Positions 40,578-49,716 are shown, counted from the stretch's first letter. The stretch: 60,960 nt of DNA from Candidatus Lachnoclostridium stercoravium (GCA_019118365.1 DWZA01000060.1:1-60960); one strand, 5' to 3'. The notes: generated by a model not told the origin, from the sequence alone. A program made the numbers and translations.

Positions 40578-42002
40578 TTACAGTTCTTCCAATTCTCCCT
40601 GCAGCTTCCGCACTGACGGCCTCTTTTCCGGCTGCAGATCCGTCATCTGCTGCAGCAGGCTGCAGACTCCTTCAGAAATACCTGTTTCTTCTAATAGTTC
40701 TGTCTCTTTCCCCTCTTCCGGCAATACGCCTCCATTAAGGACGTAAAGACACAGCTTTCCTGTGGAGTAAATGTCCGCATACTTCCATGCGTCCGTTACG
40801 CTCGCATCGTAAGACAGCGCTTCCGGCGCTACGAAATCCCGGTTTTCTTCTTCCGCCGCCGCTTCTGCCACCAGGCCGTTTACTGTCTCTCCCATCTGTC
40901 CGGTCATATCTTTGATCAGGCCAAGACGGAACAAAACGACTTTATATCCCTTTTCCGTCTGGCAGGCCACAAACGCGGCGGGGCAGATATTCCGATGATA
41001 GATCGGCGGCTTGCTCCTGTGAAGGGAGGCTATGGCCGCGCTGATCCCTGTCGCGATCTCCAGCCGGCTTTTCCCATCCAGCGAGCCAAGGAATTCCGGC
41101 GTCAAAGGCATGGGCCTGGACGGAAAAACGCTGATGGGATACTCCAGATCATCCTCTCTCTTCAGCACTGTTGCTTTCAGGATATTCGATGAATCCGTAA
41201 TGTTTTTGTCCAGAGATAAGATCGTTTCTTTCGTCCTTTTCTGCTCTGTTCCGGCCTTCTTTCTCTCGTCTGTCAGCTGGATGGCAAATTCAAGTCCTTT
41301 GTCCGTCTCCCTGACCATATAAAGATTGCTTCCAGGCTTTCCCTCCCGATCCATGTGAGGAAGCTTCAGCTGATCTATTTCTTCTGACAGCAGATGATAC
41401 CAGTCCTCTACCGGGATCCGATCTCTTACAAACCCGGATCCCATTCCGTAATAGACGGAAAGTATATAGTATAATGTGCGCAGCACCCGGTAGCAATTCG
41501 GTTCGGTCGGTCTGTATCTGGGCGGCGTGCTAAAATCCACATGGGAACATTTGCTGGTACAGGCGTAAAAATCCCAGATCATATCCGACAGCCAGCCTCT
41601 TTTTGGCTCTTTTTGCGATATTTCCGATTGGAACGCAATATGGATCGCCCTGGAATAATCTTTTCCGCTGTCTTTTAACAGTTCTTCCGCCAGCAATTTA
41701 TAGCTGCCGTCGCCATATTTTATCTTATTCATTTCCCGCTGCAGAAGCAGCCGTTTGCTCGTTCCCGGATTTTCCCGCACCCGTTTTTTCTCGATCTCTA
41801 TCTGGCAGAATCTTTCCAATACCTCTCTGCCTTTATGCATAGCGTCTTTATAATTCAGCCGATAGCCTTTCTCCATCTCCAGGGCATCCTGGAAGAAATC
41901 TTCATCTCCTGTAGCGTCATAGAGAAAGGCAAAATTTCCTTTGGGGATCTCCACATCATCCACATATATTTTATTGATCTTCTTTCTTATCGTCTCCGCC
42001 AT
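40578..42002 (-). CDS. Kinase-like protein lacking the DFG motif (putative pseudokinase)
   Basis: The ATG at 42002 (MAETIRKKINKIY, 474 residues) is better placed than the GTG six bases upstream, since AGAGGT lies 8 bases before it. Residues about 1-280 match no family I know. Residues about 290-474 resemble the C lobe of a Hanks kinase: IYHRNICPAAF near 334 in place of HRDxxPxN, VVLFRLGLIKD near 356 where DFG should be, FVAPEAL near 390 in place of APE, and ADIYSTGKLCLYVL near 409. The catalytic Asp and the metal-binding Asp are both replaced, so it is probably a pseudokinase adaptor. It overlaps the phosphatase gene by 32 bases. Confidence 0.75.
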   Translation of the reverse strand: MAETIRKKINKIYVDDVEIPKGNFAFLYDATGDEDFFQDALEMEKGYRLNYKDAMHKGREVLERFCQIEIEKKRVRENPGTSKRLLLQREMNKIKYGDGSYKLLAEELLKDSGKDYSRAIHIAFQSEISQKEPKRGWLSDMIWDFYACTSKCSHVDFSTPPRYRPTEPNCYRVLRTLYYILSVYYGMGSGFVRDRIPVEDWYHLLSEEIDQLKLPHMDREGKPGSNLYMVRETDKGLEFAIQLTDERKKAGTEQKRTKETILSLDKNITDSSNILKATVLKREDDLEYPISVFPSRPMPLTPEFLGSLDGKSRLEIATGISAAIASLHRSKPPIYHRNICPAAFVACQTEKGYKVVLFRLGLIKDMTGQMGETVNGLVAEAAAEEENRDFVAPEALSYDASVTDAWKYADIYSTGKLCLYVLNGGVLPEEGKETELLEETGISEGVCSLLQQMTDLQPEKRPSVRKLQGELEEL

Positions 42003-42792
42003 CTTCACGCACCTCTATTACAATGGCCGTTACATTGTCACGGCCGCCATTATCTAAAGCCGCCTGGATCAGAGCCTTAGCCGGCTGTCTTTCCTTCCCG
42101 TCTTTCGACTCCTCCAGGATCTTCTTTATCTCCTCGCTGCTGCACATATCCGTCAGCCCGTCGCTGCACAAAAGAAAGATGTCTCCTTCCTGGATTTCAG
42201 AAATCTCGGTTTCGATCATCTTCTGCCTGCCCATGCCAAGAAACCTTAAAAGCATGTGCCACATCCTTGACTGCCTGGCCTCTTCTTCTGTCATCCTGCC
42301 TTTGTCGATCTCTCTCTGCGCAGCCGTGTGGTCTTTCGTCAAAAGGCTGAGTGTTCCTTCTCTCAGACAGTAGATCCGGCTGTCCCCGATCCAGAATCTG
42401 GCAAGCCGCAGCTCCTGAAATACCAGGCCGGCGCAGGTAGTCCCGCCGGATCCTGCTTCCTCGTCCGCCAGCATCATCCGCACTTCCCAGTCCATCCCTT
42501 CCGCCGTTTCTTCCAGACGTTCCGTCACAGACCTGGAATCCGCCAGGCGGCGGCTGTAGTCCATCAGATACCGGGCGGCTTCTCTGGACGCCTTCTGTCC
42601 GCATTCTTCGCCTCCCATCCCGTCAAATACCGCGCATATAAAAGGAGGTTTCCGGATAAGCTGCCCGGCCGCGCAGCTCTTGGATATGTTCCGGATACCG
42701 GCTCCGTCTATGTAGAAATTGTCCTCGTTTTCCCACCGGACCTTTCCCCGGTCGCTGGCATAAAAGATCTGGAAGATGTTCTTATTTTCCAT
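41971..42792 (-). CDS. PP2C-type Ser/Thr protein phosphatase
   Basis: This 273-residue protein has the complete PP2C signature set: SDRGKVRWENEDNF at residues 13-26, AVFDGMGGEECG near 54, SGGTTCAGLV near 113, FWIGDSRIY near 132, LLCSDGLTDM near 205 and GGRDNVTAI near 247. All metal-binding aspartates are present, so it should be active and soluble. It lies 16 bases after the kinase gene and overlaps the pseudokinase gene. It most likely reverses phosphorylation by the kinase encoded upstream, as PrpC/Stp does for PrkC. Confidence 0.94.
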   Translation of the reverse strand: MENKNIFQIFYASDRGKVRWENEDNFYIDGAGIRNISKSCAAGQLIRKPPFICAVFDGMGGEECGQKASREAARYLMDYSRRLADSRSVTERLEETAEGMDWEVRMMLADEEAGSGGTTCAGLVFQELRLARFWIGDSRIYCLREGTLSLLTKDHTAAQREIDKGRMTEEEARQSRMWHMLLRFLGMGRQKMIETEISEIQEGDIFLLCSDGLTDMCSSEEIKKILEESKDGKERQPAKALIQAALDNGGRDNVTAIVIEVREDGGDDKKEDQ

Positions 42793-42808
42793 TGTCCATT
42801 TTCCCTCC

Positions 42809-44752
42809 TTATGATGTCTTCTGCGCTTTCTTCTTTCTGCTGTTCCAGAAGGTCAAAAACGCCAGGAAGCAGAGAACTGCCAGGACTGGAAGCGGCAATC
42901 CGGAAAAGGCGGAAAAGTTCTCTGTTTCCCTAAACAGCGTAAGGGCAAACGCCGCCAGGACAGCTGCGCCCGCTCCTATCATCAGCAGCGGGAGCCTGAG
43001 CACTATGATCACTGTTAACACGATCGGGGGCACCATCGAACCGCCGTCCTTCATCGCCCAGATCACTGCGGCTACGATGGCTATAAACCAAAATGGAACA
43101 CGAAGCCCCTCGCTGTAGGTGGTCTTAGTCATAGAAGGATCCGCATCTATAGTCTCTCCTAAAATAATCGCTATGATTCCTGCCAGAGCAGCTGACGGAT
43201 GCATCTGAAACGCCTCTTTCCAGAAGATCGTTTCCAGACAGGCGAACAGGCCGAACAGGAACAGGAAGGCCGCCGCTTCCTTCCAGATAATGACCTGCTT
43301 AGGCTGCGGCTTTTGCTCTTCTCTGTTTTCCCCTGATCCCTGCCCGGAAGCCGAGGAGTTCGTTGGTTTCAGCACCGACGCAAAAGTCGGCGCAGATGCA
43401 GGAGTGGGCATCGATTCTGACATCTGCTCAGAAGACGGTGCAGGTACCCTCGTCGGTTTGGGCGTCTTCTCAGAAGATGGCGCAGATACCTTCGTCGGTT
43501 TGGGCGTCTTCTCAGAAGATGGCGCAGGTATCCGCTGCCTCTGCTTCGGCGTTTCCTCTGCAGGGCCGATCCCGGTGATCTCCATATTCCATCCCGGCGT
43601 TTTATGAGAGGGATCCGTTCCTTCAGTCATCCCTTTTTTCTTCTTTACCTCAGCCGCGCTTCCTGCCAGCAATTCCTCCAGGCTCTTTTCAGACCGCGCC
43701 CTTTGGTTTTTCTTTTTATCAGCGGCAGAGGGGTTCTTCATCTGGTCGTTCCTGCCTTTTTCTTTCCGGAAATATTCTTCCTCCAGATACTCTTTTTTGG
43801 CTTTCTCCAGGTCCTCCAGCAATTCTTTCATATCGTGGTAGCGTTTTTGGGGATCATTATCACAGGCCTTTGCTGCCAGCTTCTTTAAAAGAGGCGTGCC
43901 ATGGGCCGGTTCTGGAATGGAAGAAGCTTCATAGCGTTCAAAGACATCGTCCGGGAGCATTTTCCAGATAGGCAGTCCGCAGCATGGATCCTTCATATCA
44001 TTTAACAGCAGATACAGGACGATCCCATAAGAATAAATATCCGCCCGCTGGTCGTAGTGATGATGATAAACTTCCGGCGCCATATATGCCCTGGTGCCTG
44101 TGTACGGAGTATGGCTCATATCCATATTTTCTATCACTGTGGACACTCCGAAATCCCCCAGTTTATATCGGTCGCCCTTCGGCTCGTACATAATGTTATC
44201 AAGCTTTACGTCCCTGTGGATGATGGGCCGGTCTTTTCCATCTTCTTGATACGTATGAGCGGCTAACAGGGCCTTCCCTATATGCTCCGCCAGCTTAAAG
44301 ATCTCCCCTATGTCGCCGTCTTTCAGCGGCTTGCGGCAAAGCACGGTTCTTGCCCGCAGTTCTCCGTTTTTTTCTTCCTTTTTTACCAGAGGCTCCAGGA
44401 TTTCCATACGTATGAAAAAATCCTCCGGGCTGTCCGGATCATCTGGAGAAATGGGTATAGACGCGATATCGTCGATAGCCACGATATATCCGCATAACCC
44501 GCCCAGGGTTATCTGGAGCTGTATCTCCTGACGCACCCGCTTTATGCTCCTGTCGTTTAAAAGGTTCTCCGCCCCGATCACTTTCATCGCCCGCGTAAGT
44601 CCTAGGCTGCCCACTTTATAAACTTTATAAACGCTGCCGAAACCGCCTTTTCCCAAACGGGCGACGCGGTTCCCGTTTTTTTCGATCCGCCAGTCCGGCC
44701 AGATCAGGCCTTTTTCATCATAGGTTTTTATCCGCTCTTCCAGGCTTTTCAT
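42809..44752 (-). CDS. Membrane-bound Hanks-type Ser/Thr protein kinase
   Basis: The 647-residue protein has an N-terminal kinase domain: GKGGFGSVYKV (34-44), Lys57 in AMKVIG, HRDVKLDN (179-186), DFG (200-202) and APE (225-227). All catalytic residues are present. Residues about 390-470 form a Pro/Ser-rich linker with three tandem 14-residue units. The C-terminal 160 residues contain about five hydrophobic helices. Unlike PrkC there are no PASTA repeats, so it seems not to sense peptidoglycan. The start overlaps the stop of the protease gene by 4 bases, so the two are translationally coupled. Confidence 0.93.
   Translation of the reverse strand: MKSLEERIKTYDEKGLIWPDWRIEKNGNRVARLGKGGFGSVYKVYKVGSLGLTRAMKVIGAENLLNDRSIKRVRQEIQLQITLGGLCGYIVAIDDIASIPISPDDPDSPEDFFIRMEILEPLVKKEEKNGELRARTVLCRKPLKDGDIGEIFKLAEHIGKALLAAHTYQEDGKDRPIIHRDVKLDNIMYEPKGDRYKLGDFGVSTVIENMDMSHTPYTGTRAYMAPEVYHHHYDQRADIYSYGIVLYLLLNDMKDPCCGLPIWKMLPDDVFERYEASSIPEPAHGTPLLKKLAAKACDNDPQKRYHDMKELLEDLEKAKKEYLEEEYFRKEKGRNDQMKNPSAADKKKNQRARSEKSLEELLAGSAAEVKKKKGMTEGTDPSHKTPGWNMEITGIGPAEETPKQRQRIPAPSSEKTPKPTKVSAPSSEKTPKPTRVPAPSSEQMSESMPTPASAPTFASVLKPTNSSASGQGSGENREEQKPQPKQVIIWKEAAAFLFLFGLFACLETIFWKEAFQMHPSAALAGIIAIILGETIDADPSMTKTTYSEGLRVPFWFIAIVAAVIWAMKDGGSMVPPIVLTVIIVLRLPLLMIGAGAAVLAAFALTLFRETENFSAFSGLPLPVLAVLCFLAFLTFWNSRKKKAQKTS
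43400..43525 (-). repeat. Three tandem 42-bp coding repeats in the kinase linker
   Basis: The repeats encode APSSEKTPKPTKVS, APSSEKTPKPTRVP and APSSEQMSESMPTP (residues 410-451). The first two units are nearly identical at DNA level and the third is diverged. The Thr/Ser-Pro content makes the linker a possible autophosphorylation site. Copy number may vary among strains. Confidence 0.85.
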
Positions 44753-47700
44753 GTGTTTGTACCTTCCATTATCTCTACAATCTCTTCTGTTTTCAGCTTA
44801 TTTTTCTCCATCAGCGCAGCTGCCAGGGCGTCCAGCCGCTCCTTATTGTCGGCTAACAGCTTTAAGACCTGTTCCATTTCTTCCGATAATATTTCCTCGA
44901 TCCGTTTCCGCTGAACCATGTCCATGGATCTTCCGTCGCCAAATACTGCCAGTCCGCTTTTTTCATCCATCCCCAGGCGGCATACTAAAAATGCTGCTAC
45001 TCTGGAGGCGTTCTGCAGATCGGAGGAAGCGGTCGTGGTGATCCCGTCCTCCGGCCCGTAGTAAAGGATCTCTGCTCCCCGTCCTGCTAGCGAAGTACGG
45101 ATCTGTCCTTTTAATTCTTTTCTTGTATAAAAAGATTTCCTCTGCTGTTCCGGCTGAACATATCCTCCGTGATCTCCTCTTGCTACGATCGTAATATAAG
45201 AAGGTTTTCTGCCGCAAAGCCAGGATATACAGGCATGGCCGGCTTCATGGCGGGCTACCCGAAGAAGCGTCTCCGGATCGTCCTGGATCCCCTCTCTTTT
45301 TTCGCCGAAGCGGTCCCTTTCAAAGGCTTCATCCAGTATGGCGTCGTCCAGAGGTTTTCCTGCGTCCAGGGCCAGCCTTCCAGCCATTTCCACGATATTT
45401 TTCAGAACGGCGAAGCTAAGCCCCACGCTCCTGGCCGCAATGGAAGTTATCATTTCATCCGATACTGTGCAGTCCATATCCGCCAGCAGCCGGATCAGAT
45501 ACTCTTCCCTGTCTTTCGTGCCGGGCAGCTCCACCAGTATTTTCCTGTCAAAACGGCGGACCAGAGCCGGATCCAGGGCCACCTGTCCCGGCTGTTCCTT
45601 CACCACGGGGAAATTTGTCGCCGCTACCACAAATACCGGCGGCCTTTTATCTGATAAAAAGCCGTCCATCTCAGAAAGGAGCTTGTTCAGCGTCTCTTCC
45701 CTGCTCTGATTGGAGTCGTTTCCCGTCCGCTCCTTTCCTATGGCGTCGATCTCATCGATGAAAATGATCGAAGGAGCGTATCGCCGGGCGCGTTCAAAAA
45801 GCTTCTTTACCGTCATGGGGCCGCTTCCCGCATAGATCCCTACAAAATCGCTTCCGTTCGCCTGAAGAAAGGGCACGCCCGCTTCATGGGCCAGCGCCTT
45901 TGCCAGGTAAGTTTTTCCTGTCCCCGGCGGTCCGTAAAGGAGGATCCCACGCGGTATCCGCAGGCCGCTTTCTTTATATTTCCTCGGATCTTTGATAAAA
46001 GAAATAAACCAGCGCATTTCCCGTTTTACGTCTTCCGCTCCGATGATATCGTCAAAGCATACGTCCGGCACGGACGCGCCGGTTAAGACGCTGTCGCTGT
46101 CTTCTCCGCTGATCCTCCGGCTGATCCTGAAATTTCTCATGCGGATCTGGATCTTTCCGTTTTTCACAAGAGGAGCCGTCTCAAATTCCAGCTTCAGATG
46201 TTCCTTTGCAAAATGCCGCGCCAGCTGCTGCAGAGCCAGCTGCCTGTAAAGGTCTTTCAGCTTTTCCAGCTCCTGTTCTCCGTTCCTTTCCAGATAGATA
46301 AAACTCCGTATGCCTTTTTGGATCAGCGCCGCCTCCAGCTGGCGGTCCTCCCCTTCTTCTGACAGGCTTACGGCAAATACTGACATTTCCGGCCTTTCTT
46401 CGCCCGCCTTTTCCAGGAACTCTGTAAATCTTCTCAGATAAGAAGCCGTCACCGGAACGTGATCCAGATTTCTGACGGTTGTTTCCATCTCGTTTTCCCG
46501 TTCCGGAAGCTGAGCCAGGACAAAGAGAAAATCCGTCCGCTCCAGCATCTGTCCCGCCTCCCACCAGGAATCCGTTCCGCAGATCTGATAGGTATCTTTC
46601 AGGATCTCCTGGCAAAATTCTACGGTTTCTCCGTCTCCGACGATCAGTATCGGCTCCTTTCCGGCCTTCTTTAATCCATCCAGTTCCGCAAGCCCCGTCT
46701 TTTCCGACGGCGCAAAGGCAATGCAGCCGGCGTTTGCAAGGGTTTCAGCGAAATTCTGCTCGTCAAAATACTGGGAAAGGCGGAAGATCTCTTCCTTGAA
46801 AAAACGCTCTGCCTCTGCCCTCAGGCTCCTGGCGTCCGTATCCCCTCCTCTTCCAAGTAAAAGCAGGGCCGGCACCATGGGGTCGATCTTTACGGGAAGT
46901 CCGTAGGATTCCTGAAATTGTTTTCCCCGCCGCAGAAGCTCTCCATAGGCGATCTCGATCAGATCTGCCGCGGTCAGGCTTTTGAAAAGGACCGGGTATC
47001 CGGTAGCCAGCCTGGAGCAGATCGCCGCCGGGAAAGCAGGTTCGTTCGTCTGCGGGTTTTTCTCCGTCCGAAGGGCGTTTAGCAGCACTTCTGCAGAAAC
47101 TCTTCCGTTCCTCTTCCCTTCCTTTTCATAAATGCTGTGGCCGGCATTTGTTGTGAAGATGATAATGGTCTCTTCAAAGGAAACGACTTTTTTTAAAAAT
47201 CTGTCCGTAAGCCTGCCGGCATCCAAAAGCTGAAGGAACAGGTTGATCACGCTGGAATGGGTCTTCTCTATCTCGTCAAACAGCAGGATACACCTTGGAT
47301 TGTCCATTACAAATTTTGTCAGGTATCCTTCTTTTGAGTTCTTGAAGGTAGAGTCGAAGCCTGTCAGCTCTTCTACTGCATCGCGGTATACATACTCGCT
47401 CATATCCAGCCTGAATAAAGGAAGCCCCAGCGGTCCTGCCGCTAATTCTGCAAGAAACGTCTTCCCCACGCCTGGAGGCCCTGCAAAAAGGAATATCCCC
47501 TTTGGTTTCTTTTTTGTTTCTTCTCCGGCGGAAAATATAAACGACGAAGCTATGCCTCTGCAAAATGCCAGGACCGCCTCGTCCTGACCTTTGACCCTTT
47601 CTAACAGATAAGTTTCCATGGCGCGGATCTTCGCGGAAAGCTCAGCCAGCCCCTGGACCCGAAGAGACGCCCCCCTGTCTTTTCGGCCATTATTTTCTTT

Positions 47701-48180
47701 CAGGTCCAGGTCTTCTGTCTCTTTTTCCTCCGGTTCGCCGTTTTTCATATAAAGCTCCGGATAATACTTTTTCAGAAGCTTCGTAGGAACATCCTGCAGC
47801 GCCTCAAAAAGGTCCTCAGCCTCCACTTCTTCCTTTCCCATTTTCCTGGCGCTGCGCTGGGCCCGCCAGGTGATCCTGGCTGTCAGCTTCGGCTCTCCCA
47901 TATCCCGCAGAGCAAGCAGGATCCTCCGGATCAGGCCCCGCTGTTCCGCGATATCTCTTTGCTTTGGCAGTTTTTTTGCAACCTCTCCCGCCAAATTTTC
48001 TATTTCCCTTTGCACAGATTCTTTTTCTTCTTCATCATCTGTAATGTCCTCTGCCTGCAGCTGAGAAGCCTTTAACAGGCCTAAAAGCAGATGCTCAGGC
48101 AGAATATCCGAGTAGTCCATGCCTGCGGCCTCGTTTTTGGCTCTTTGGACTACAAATTGTACCAGCAGCGACGCGTTCAT
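44749..48180 (-). CDS. Chimeric protease: Clp-N / AAA2 / FtsH-AAA / M41 peptidase
   Basis: This 1143-residue protein combines two AAA+ proteases. Residues about 1-145 resemble a Clp N-terminal repeat domain (LPEHLLLGLLKAS). Residues about 190-490 are a ClpA/B-type AAA2 module with Walker A GPPGVGKT (234-241) and Walker B LLFDEIEK (299-306). Residues about 495-690 are unassigned. Residues about 705-950 are an FtsH-type AAA with Walker A GPPGTGKT (750-757), pore loop SDFVG (777-781) and Walker B IFIDEID (806-812). The M41 zinc site is HEAGH (978-982) with Asp1054 in TTTASSDL as third ligand. No membrane helix is present, unlike FtsH. It is the first gene of the kinase operon. A phosphorylation-controlled soluble protease is an inference. 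Confidence 0.9.
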   Translation of the reverse strand: MNASLLVQFVVQRAKNEAAGMDYSDILPEHLLLGLLKASQLQAEDITDDEEEKESVQREIENLAGEVAKKLPKQRDIAEQRGLIRRILLALRDMGEPKLTARITWRAQRSARKMGKEEVEAEDLFEALQDVPTKLLKKYYPELYMKNGEPEEKETEDLDLKENNGRKDRGASLRVQGLAELSAKIRAMETYLLERVKGQDEAVLAFCRGIASSFIFSAGEETKKKPKGIFLFAGPPGVGKTFLAELAAGPLGLPLFRLDMSEYVYRDAVEELTGFDSTFKNSKEGYLTKFVMDNPRCILLFDEIEKTHSSVINLFLQLLDAGRLTDRFLKKVVSFEETIIIFTTNAGHSIYEKEGKRNGRVSAEVLLNALRTEKNPQTNEPAFPAAICSRLATGYPVLFKSLTAADLIEIAYGELLRRGKQFQESYGLPVKIDPMVPALLLLGRGGDTDARSLRAEAERFFKEEIFRLSQYFDEQNFAETLANAGCIAFAPSEKTGLAELDGLKKAGKEPILIVGDGETVEFCQEILKDTYQICGTDSWWEAGQMLERTDFLFVLAQLPERENEMETTVRNLDHVPVTASYLRRFTEFLEKAGEERPEMSVFAVSLSEEGEDRQLEAALIQKGIRSFIYLERNGEQELEKLKDLYRQLALQQLARHFAKEHLKLEFETAPLVKNGKIQIRMRNFRISRRISGEDSDSVLTGASVPDVCFDDIIGAEDVKREMRWFISFIKDPRKYKESGLRIPRGILLYGPPGTGKTYLAKALAHEAGVPFLQANGSDFVGIYAGSGPMTVKKLFERARRYAPSIIFIDEIDAIGKERTGNDSNQSREETLNKLLSEMDGFLSDKRPPVFVVAATNFPVVKEQPGQVALDPALVRRFDRKILVELPGTKDREEYLIRLLADMDCTVSDEMITSIAARSVGLSFAVLKNIVEMAGRLALDAGKPLDDAILDEAFERDRFGEKREGIQDDPETLLRVARHEAGHACISWLCGRKPSYITIVARGDHGGYVQPEQQRKSFYTRKELKGQIRTSLAGRGAEILYYGPEDGITTTASSDLQNASRVAAFLVCRLGMDEKSGLAVFGDGRSMDMVQRKRIEEILSEEMEQVLKLLADNKERLDALAAALMEKNKLKTEEIVEIMEGTNT

Positions 48181-48239
48181 GTCATTTCCTCCTGTAAAAA
48201 ATCCTGCAGCTATATACTCTGATATCCGTACATATAGGA

Positions 48240-48245
48240 ATCATA
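48240..48245 (-). promoter_or_regulatory. Extended -10 box of the protease-kinase operon
   Basis: On the minus strand TGATATGAT (-10 at 48245-48240) lies 60 bases before the ATG of the protease gene, but no good -35 box is visible 17 bases upstream. An activator or alternative sigma factor may be needed. The ribosome site is AGGAGG. Confidence 0.4.
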
Positions 48246-48301
48246 TCACATTTTTCTAAACTAAGCTATCCCTAAAGCAAAACCACTCAAGACTCACGAG
48301 T

Positions 48302-48351
48302 AAAAAAAGGACAGCGAGCCGGGAGCTTTTCACTCGCGGCCCGCTGTCCTT
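48302..48351 (-). terminator. Terminator of the MTA-salvage operon
   Basis: On the minus strand AAGGACAGCGGGCC pairs with GGCTCGCTGTCCTT and is followed by TTTTTTT, a strong terminator. A second stem (CCGGCGT/ACGCCGG, about 48379-48397) precedes it. Together they insulate the MTA-salvage operon from the protease operon in the 236-base gap. Confidence 0.85.
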
Positions 48352-48416
48352 ATATAAGTCAGGTATTCGAAAACTCTGCCGGCGTCATAAACGCCGGATT
48401 TTTTACGTCAGACTCT

Positions 48417-49703
48417 CTATTCTCTGTATTTTCCAATGATCTCATTGGCTTTCTCATAGATCTTTTCTACGTCCTCTCCTACGAAGAACTCTCCGTTTTC
48501 ATAGAGGATCTTCCCGTCTACCATAGTCAGCTTCACATTCTCCTTGCTGCCGCTGTAGACCAGGTTCTTGCTTAAGTTATTCTCCGGCTGCATGTTAGGC
48601 CGGTGCAGGTCGATCATCACCAGGTCGGCCCGTTTGCCCGCCTCCAGAGTGTCGCAGTCCTTCAGCCCCATAGCGCGGGCGCCGCCTGCAGTAGCCATCT
48701 CCAGGACGCGGTCGGCGTCCACTGCGGAAGCGTCGTTTTCACGCAATTTGGCAAGTCCTGTGGTCAGGAACATTTCCCGGAACATATCCAGGCAGTTGTT
48801 GCTGGCCGGGCCGTCTGTGCCGATAGCAAGGCCGATGCCCATATCCATCATCTTCTGGATAGGAGCGATGCCGCTGGCAAGCTTTGTGTTGGAACCAGGA
48901 TTTGTCACTGCGTAAAGTCCCCGGCGCTTAAAGATCTCCAGATCCTCGTCGCTCATGTGGACGCAGTGATAGCCGCCTCCGCCGTAGTCGAACATCCCCA
49001 GGCTGTCCAGATAGACCGTCGGCGTCATGCCCGTGCGCTCTACGCACTGCTGGACCTCTGACAGGCTTTCCGAGTTGTGAGCGTAAATAGGCGCTTTGTA
49101 TTTACGGCCCAGAGCCGCCATGCCTTCCAGCAGGTTCCGGCTGGTGGTGTACTCCGCATGGAACCCCAGGCAGTAGCTGATCAGGGGATGGAAATGGTTC
49201 AGCTTGTTGTAGGAGTCCTCGATCTCCTGCAGAGTGAAGGAGAAGTCGTTGAGGCCGCCTACGATCACAGTGCGGAAGCCCATATCTACCGACGCCTGAG
49301 CGATCTGATCCGGCTGCATATACATATCAAAATTAGCAGTGATGCCGCTGGTCAGGTACTCCAGCACCGCAAGCTTGGACAGGTGGTAGATATCGTCCCC
49401 GGACAGCTTTGCTTCCATAGGAAATACCTGCTTGTTCAGCCAGTCTAAAAGAGGAAGGTCGTCGGCATAGGAACGGAGGAAGGTCATGGCGGAATGGGTA
49501 TGGGCATCTTTAAATCCAGGAATGATCAGATTGCCCTTTCCGTCGATCTGTCTGTCCCAGGATATCTCTCCCCGGTCCGGCGCCTCTGCCGCAGGCCCGC
49601 TGTAAGTGATCGTACCGTCTTCCGCCCACAGCTCCCCGTCAGGAATGATCTTCGTTCCGTCCTTCATTGTCATCAGCTTCACGTCATAAAAACGAATCTT
49701 CAT
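48417..49703 (-). CDS. mtaD: 5-methylthioadenosine/S-adenosylhomocysteine deaminase-type amidohydrolase
   Basis: This 428-residue amidohydrolase has the adenine-nucleoside deaminase layout. Metal motifs are FKDAHTHSAMTFLRSYADD near residue 65, LGFHAEYTTS near 180, CVHMSDEDLE near 248 and AIGTDGPASNN near 297. The phrase set matches MtaD/TrzN-type enzymes that deaminate 5'-methylthioadenosine, S-adenosylhomocysteine or 5'-deoxyadenosine to the inosine analogues. It lies 13 bases after the permease NupQ and ends the operon. Because the phosphorylase in the same cluster has 6-oxopurine-type residues, deamination first and phosphorolysis second is the logical order. Confidence 0.9.
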   Translation of the reverse strand: MKIRFYDVKLMTMKDGTKIIPDGELWAEDGTITYSGPAAEAPDRGEISWDRQIDGKGNLIIPGFKDAHTHSAMTFLRSYADDLPLLDWLNKQVFPMEAKLSGDDIYHLSKLAVLEYLTSGITANFDMYMQPDQIAQASVDMGFRTVIVGGLNDFSFTLQEIEDSYNKLNHFHPLISYCLGFHAEYTTSRNLLEGMAALGRKYKAPIYAHNSESLSEVQQCVERTGMTPTVYLDSLGMFDYGGGGYHCVHMSDEDLEIFKRRGLYAVTNPGSNTKLASGIAPIQKMMDMGIGLAIGTDGPASNNCLDMFREMFLTTGLAKLRENDASAVDADRVLEMATAGGARAMGLKDCDTLEAGKRADLVMIDLHRPNMQPENNLSKNLVYSGSKENVKLTMVDGKILYENGEFFVGEDVEKIYEKANEIIGKYRE

Positions 49704-49716
49704 CTAAAACTCCTCC

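Noticed and set aside
44749-48180. Idea that the Clp/FtsH chimera is two genes joined by a sequencing error
   Set aside because: The frame is open across the 200-residue middle without repeated frame changes, no ribosome site or start lies at the junction, and downstream genes are tightly coupled. A true fusion is simpler, though comparison with relatives would settle it.
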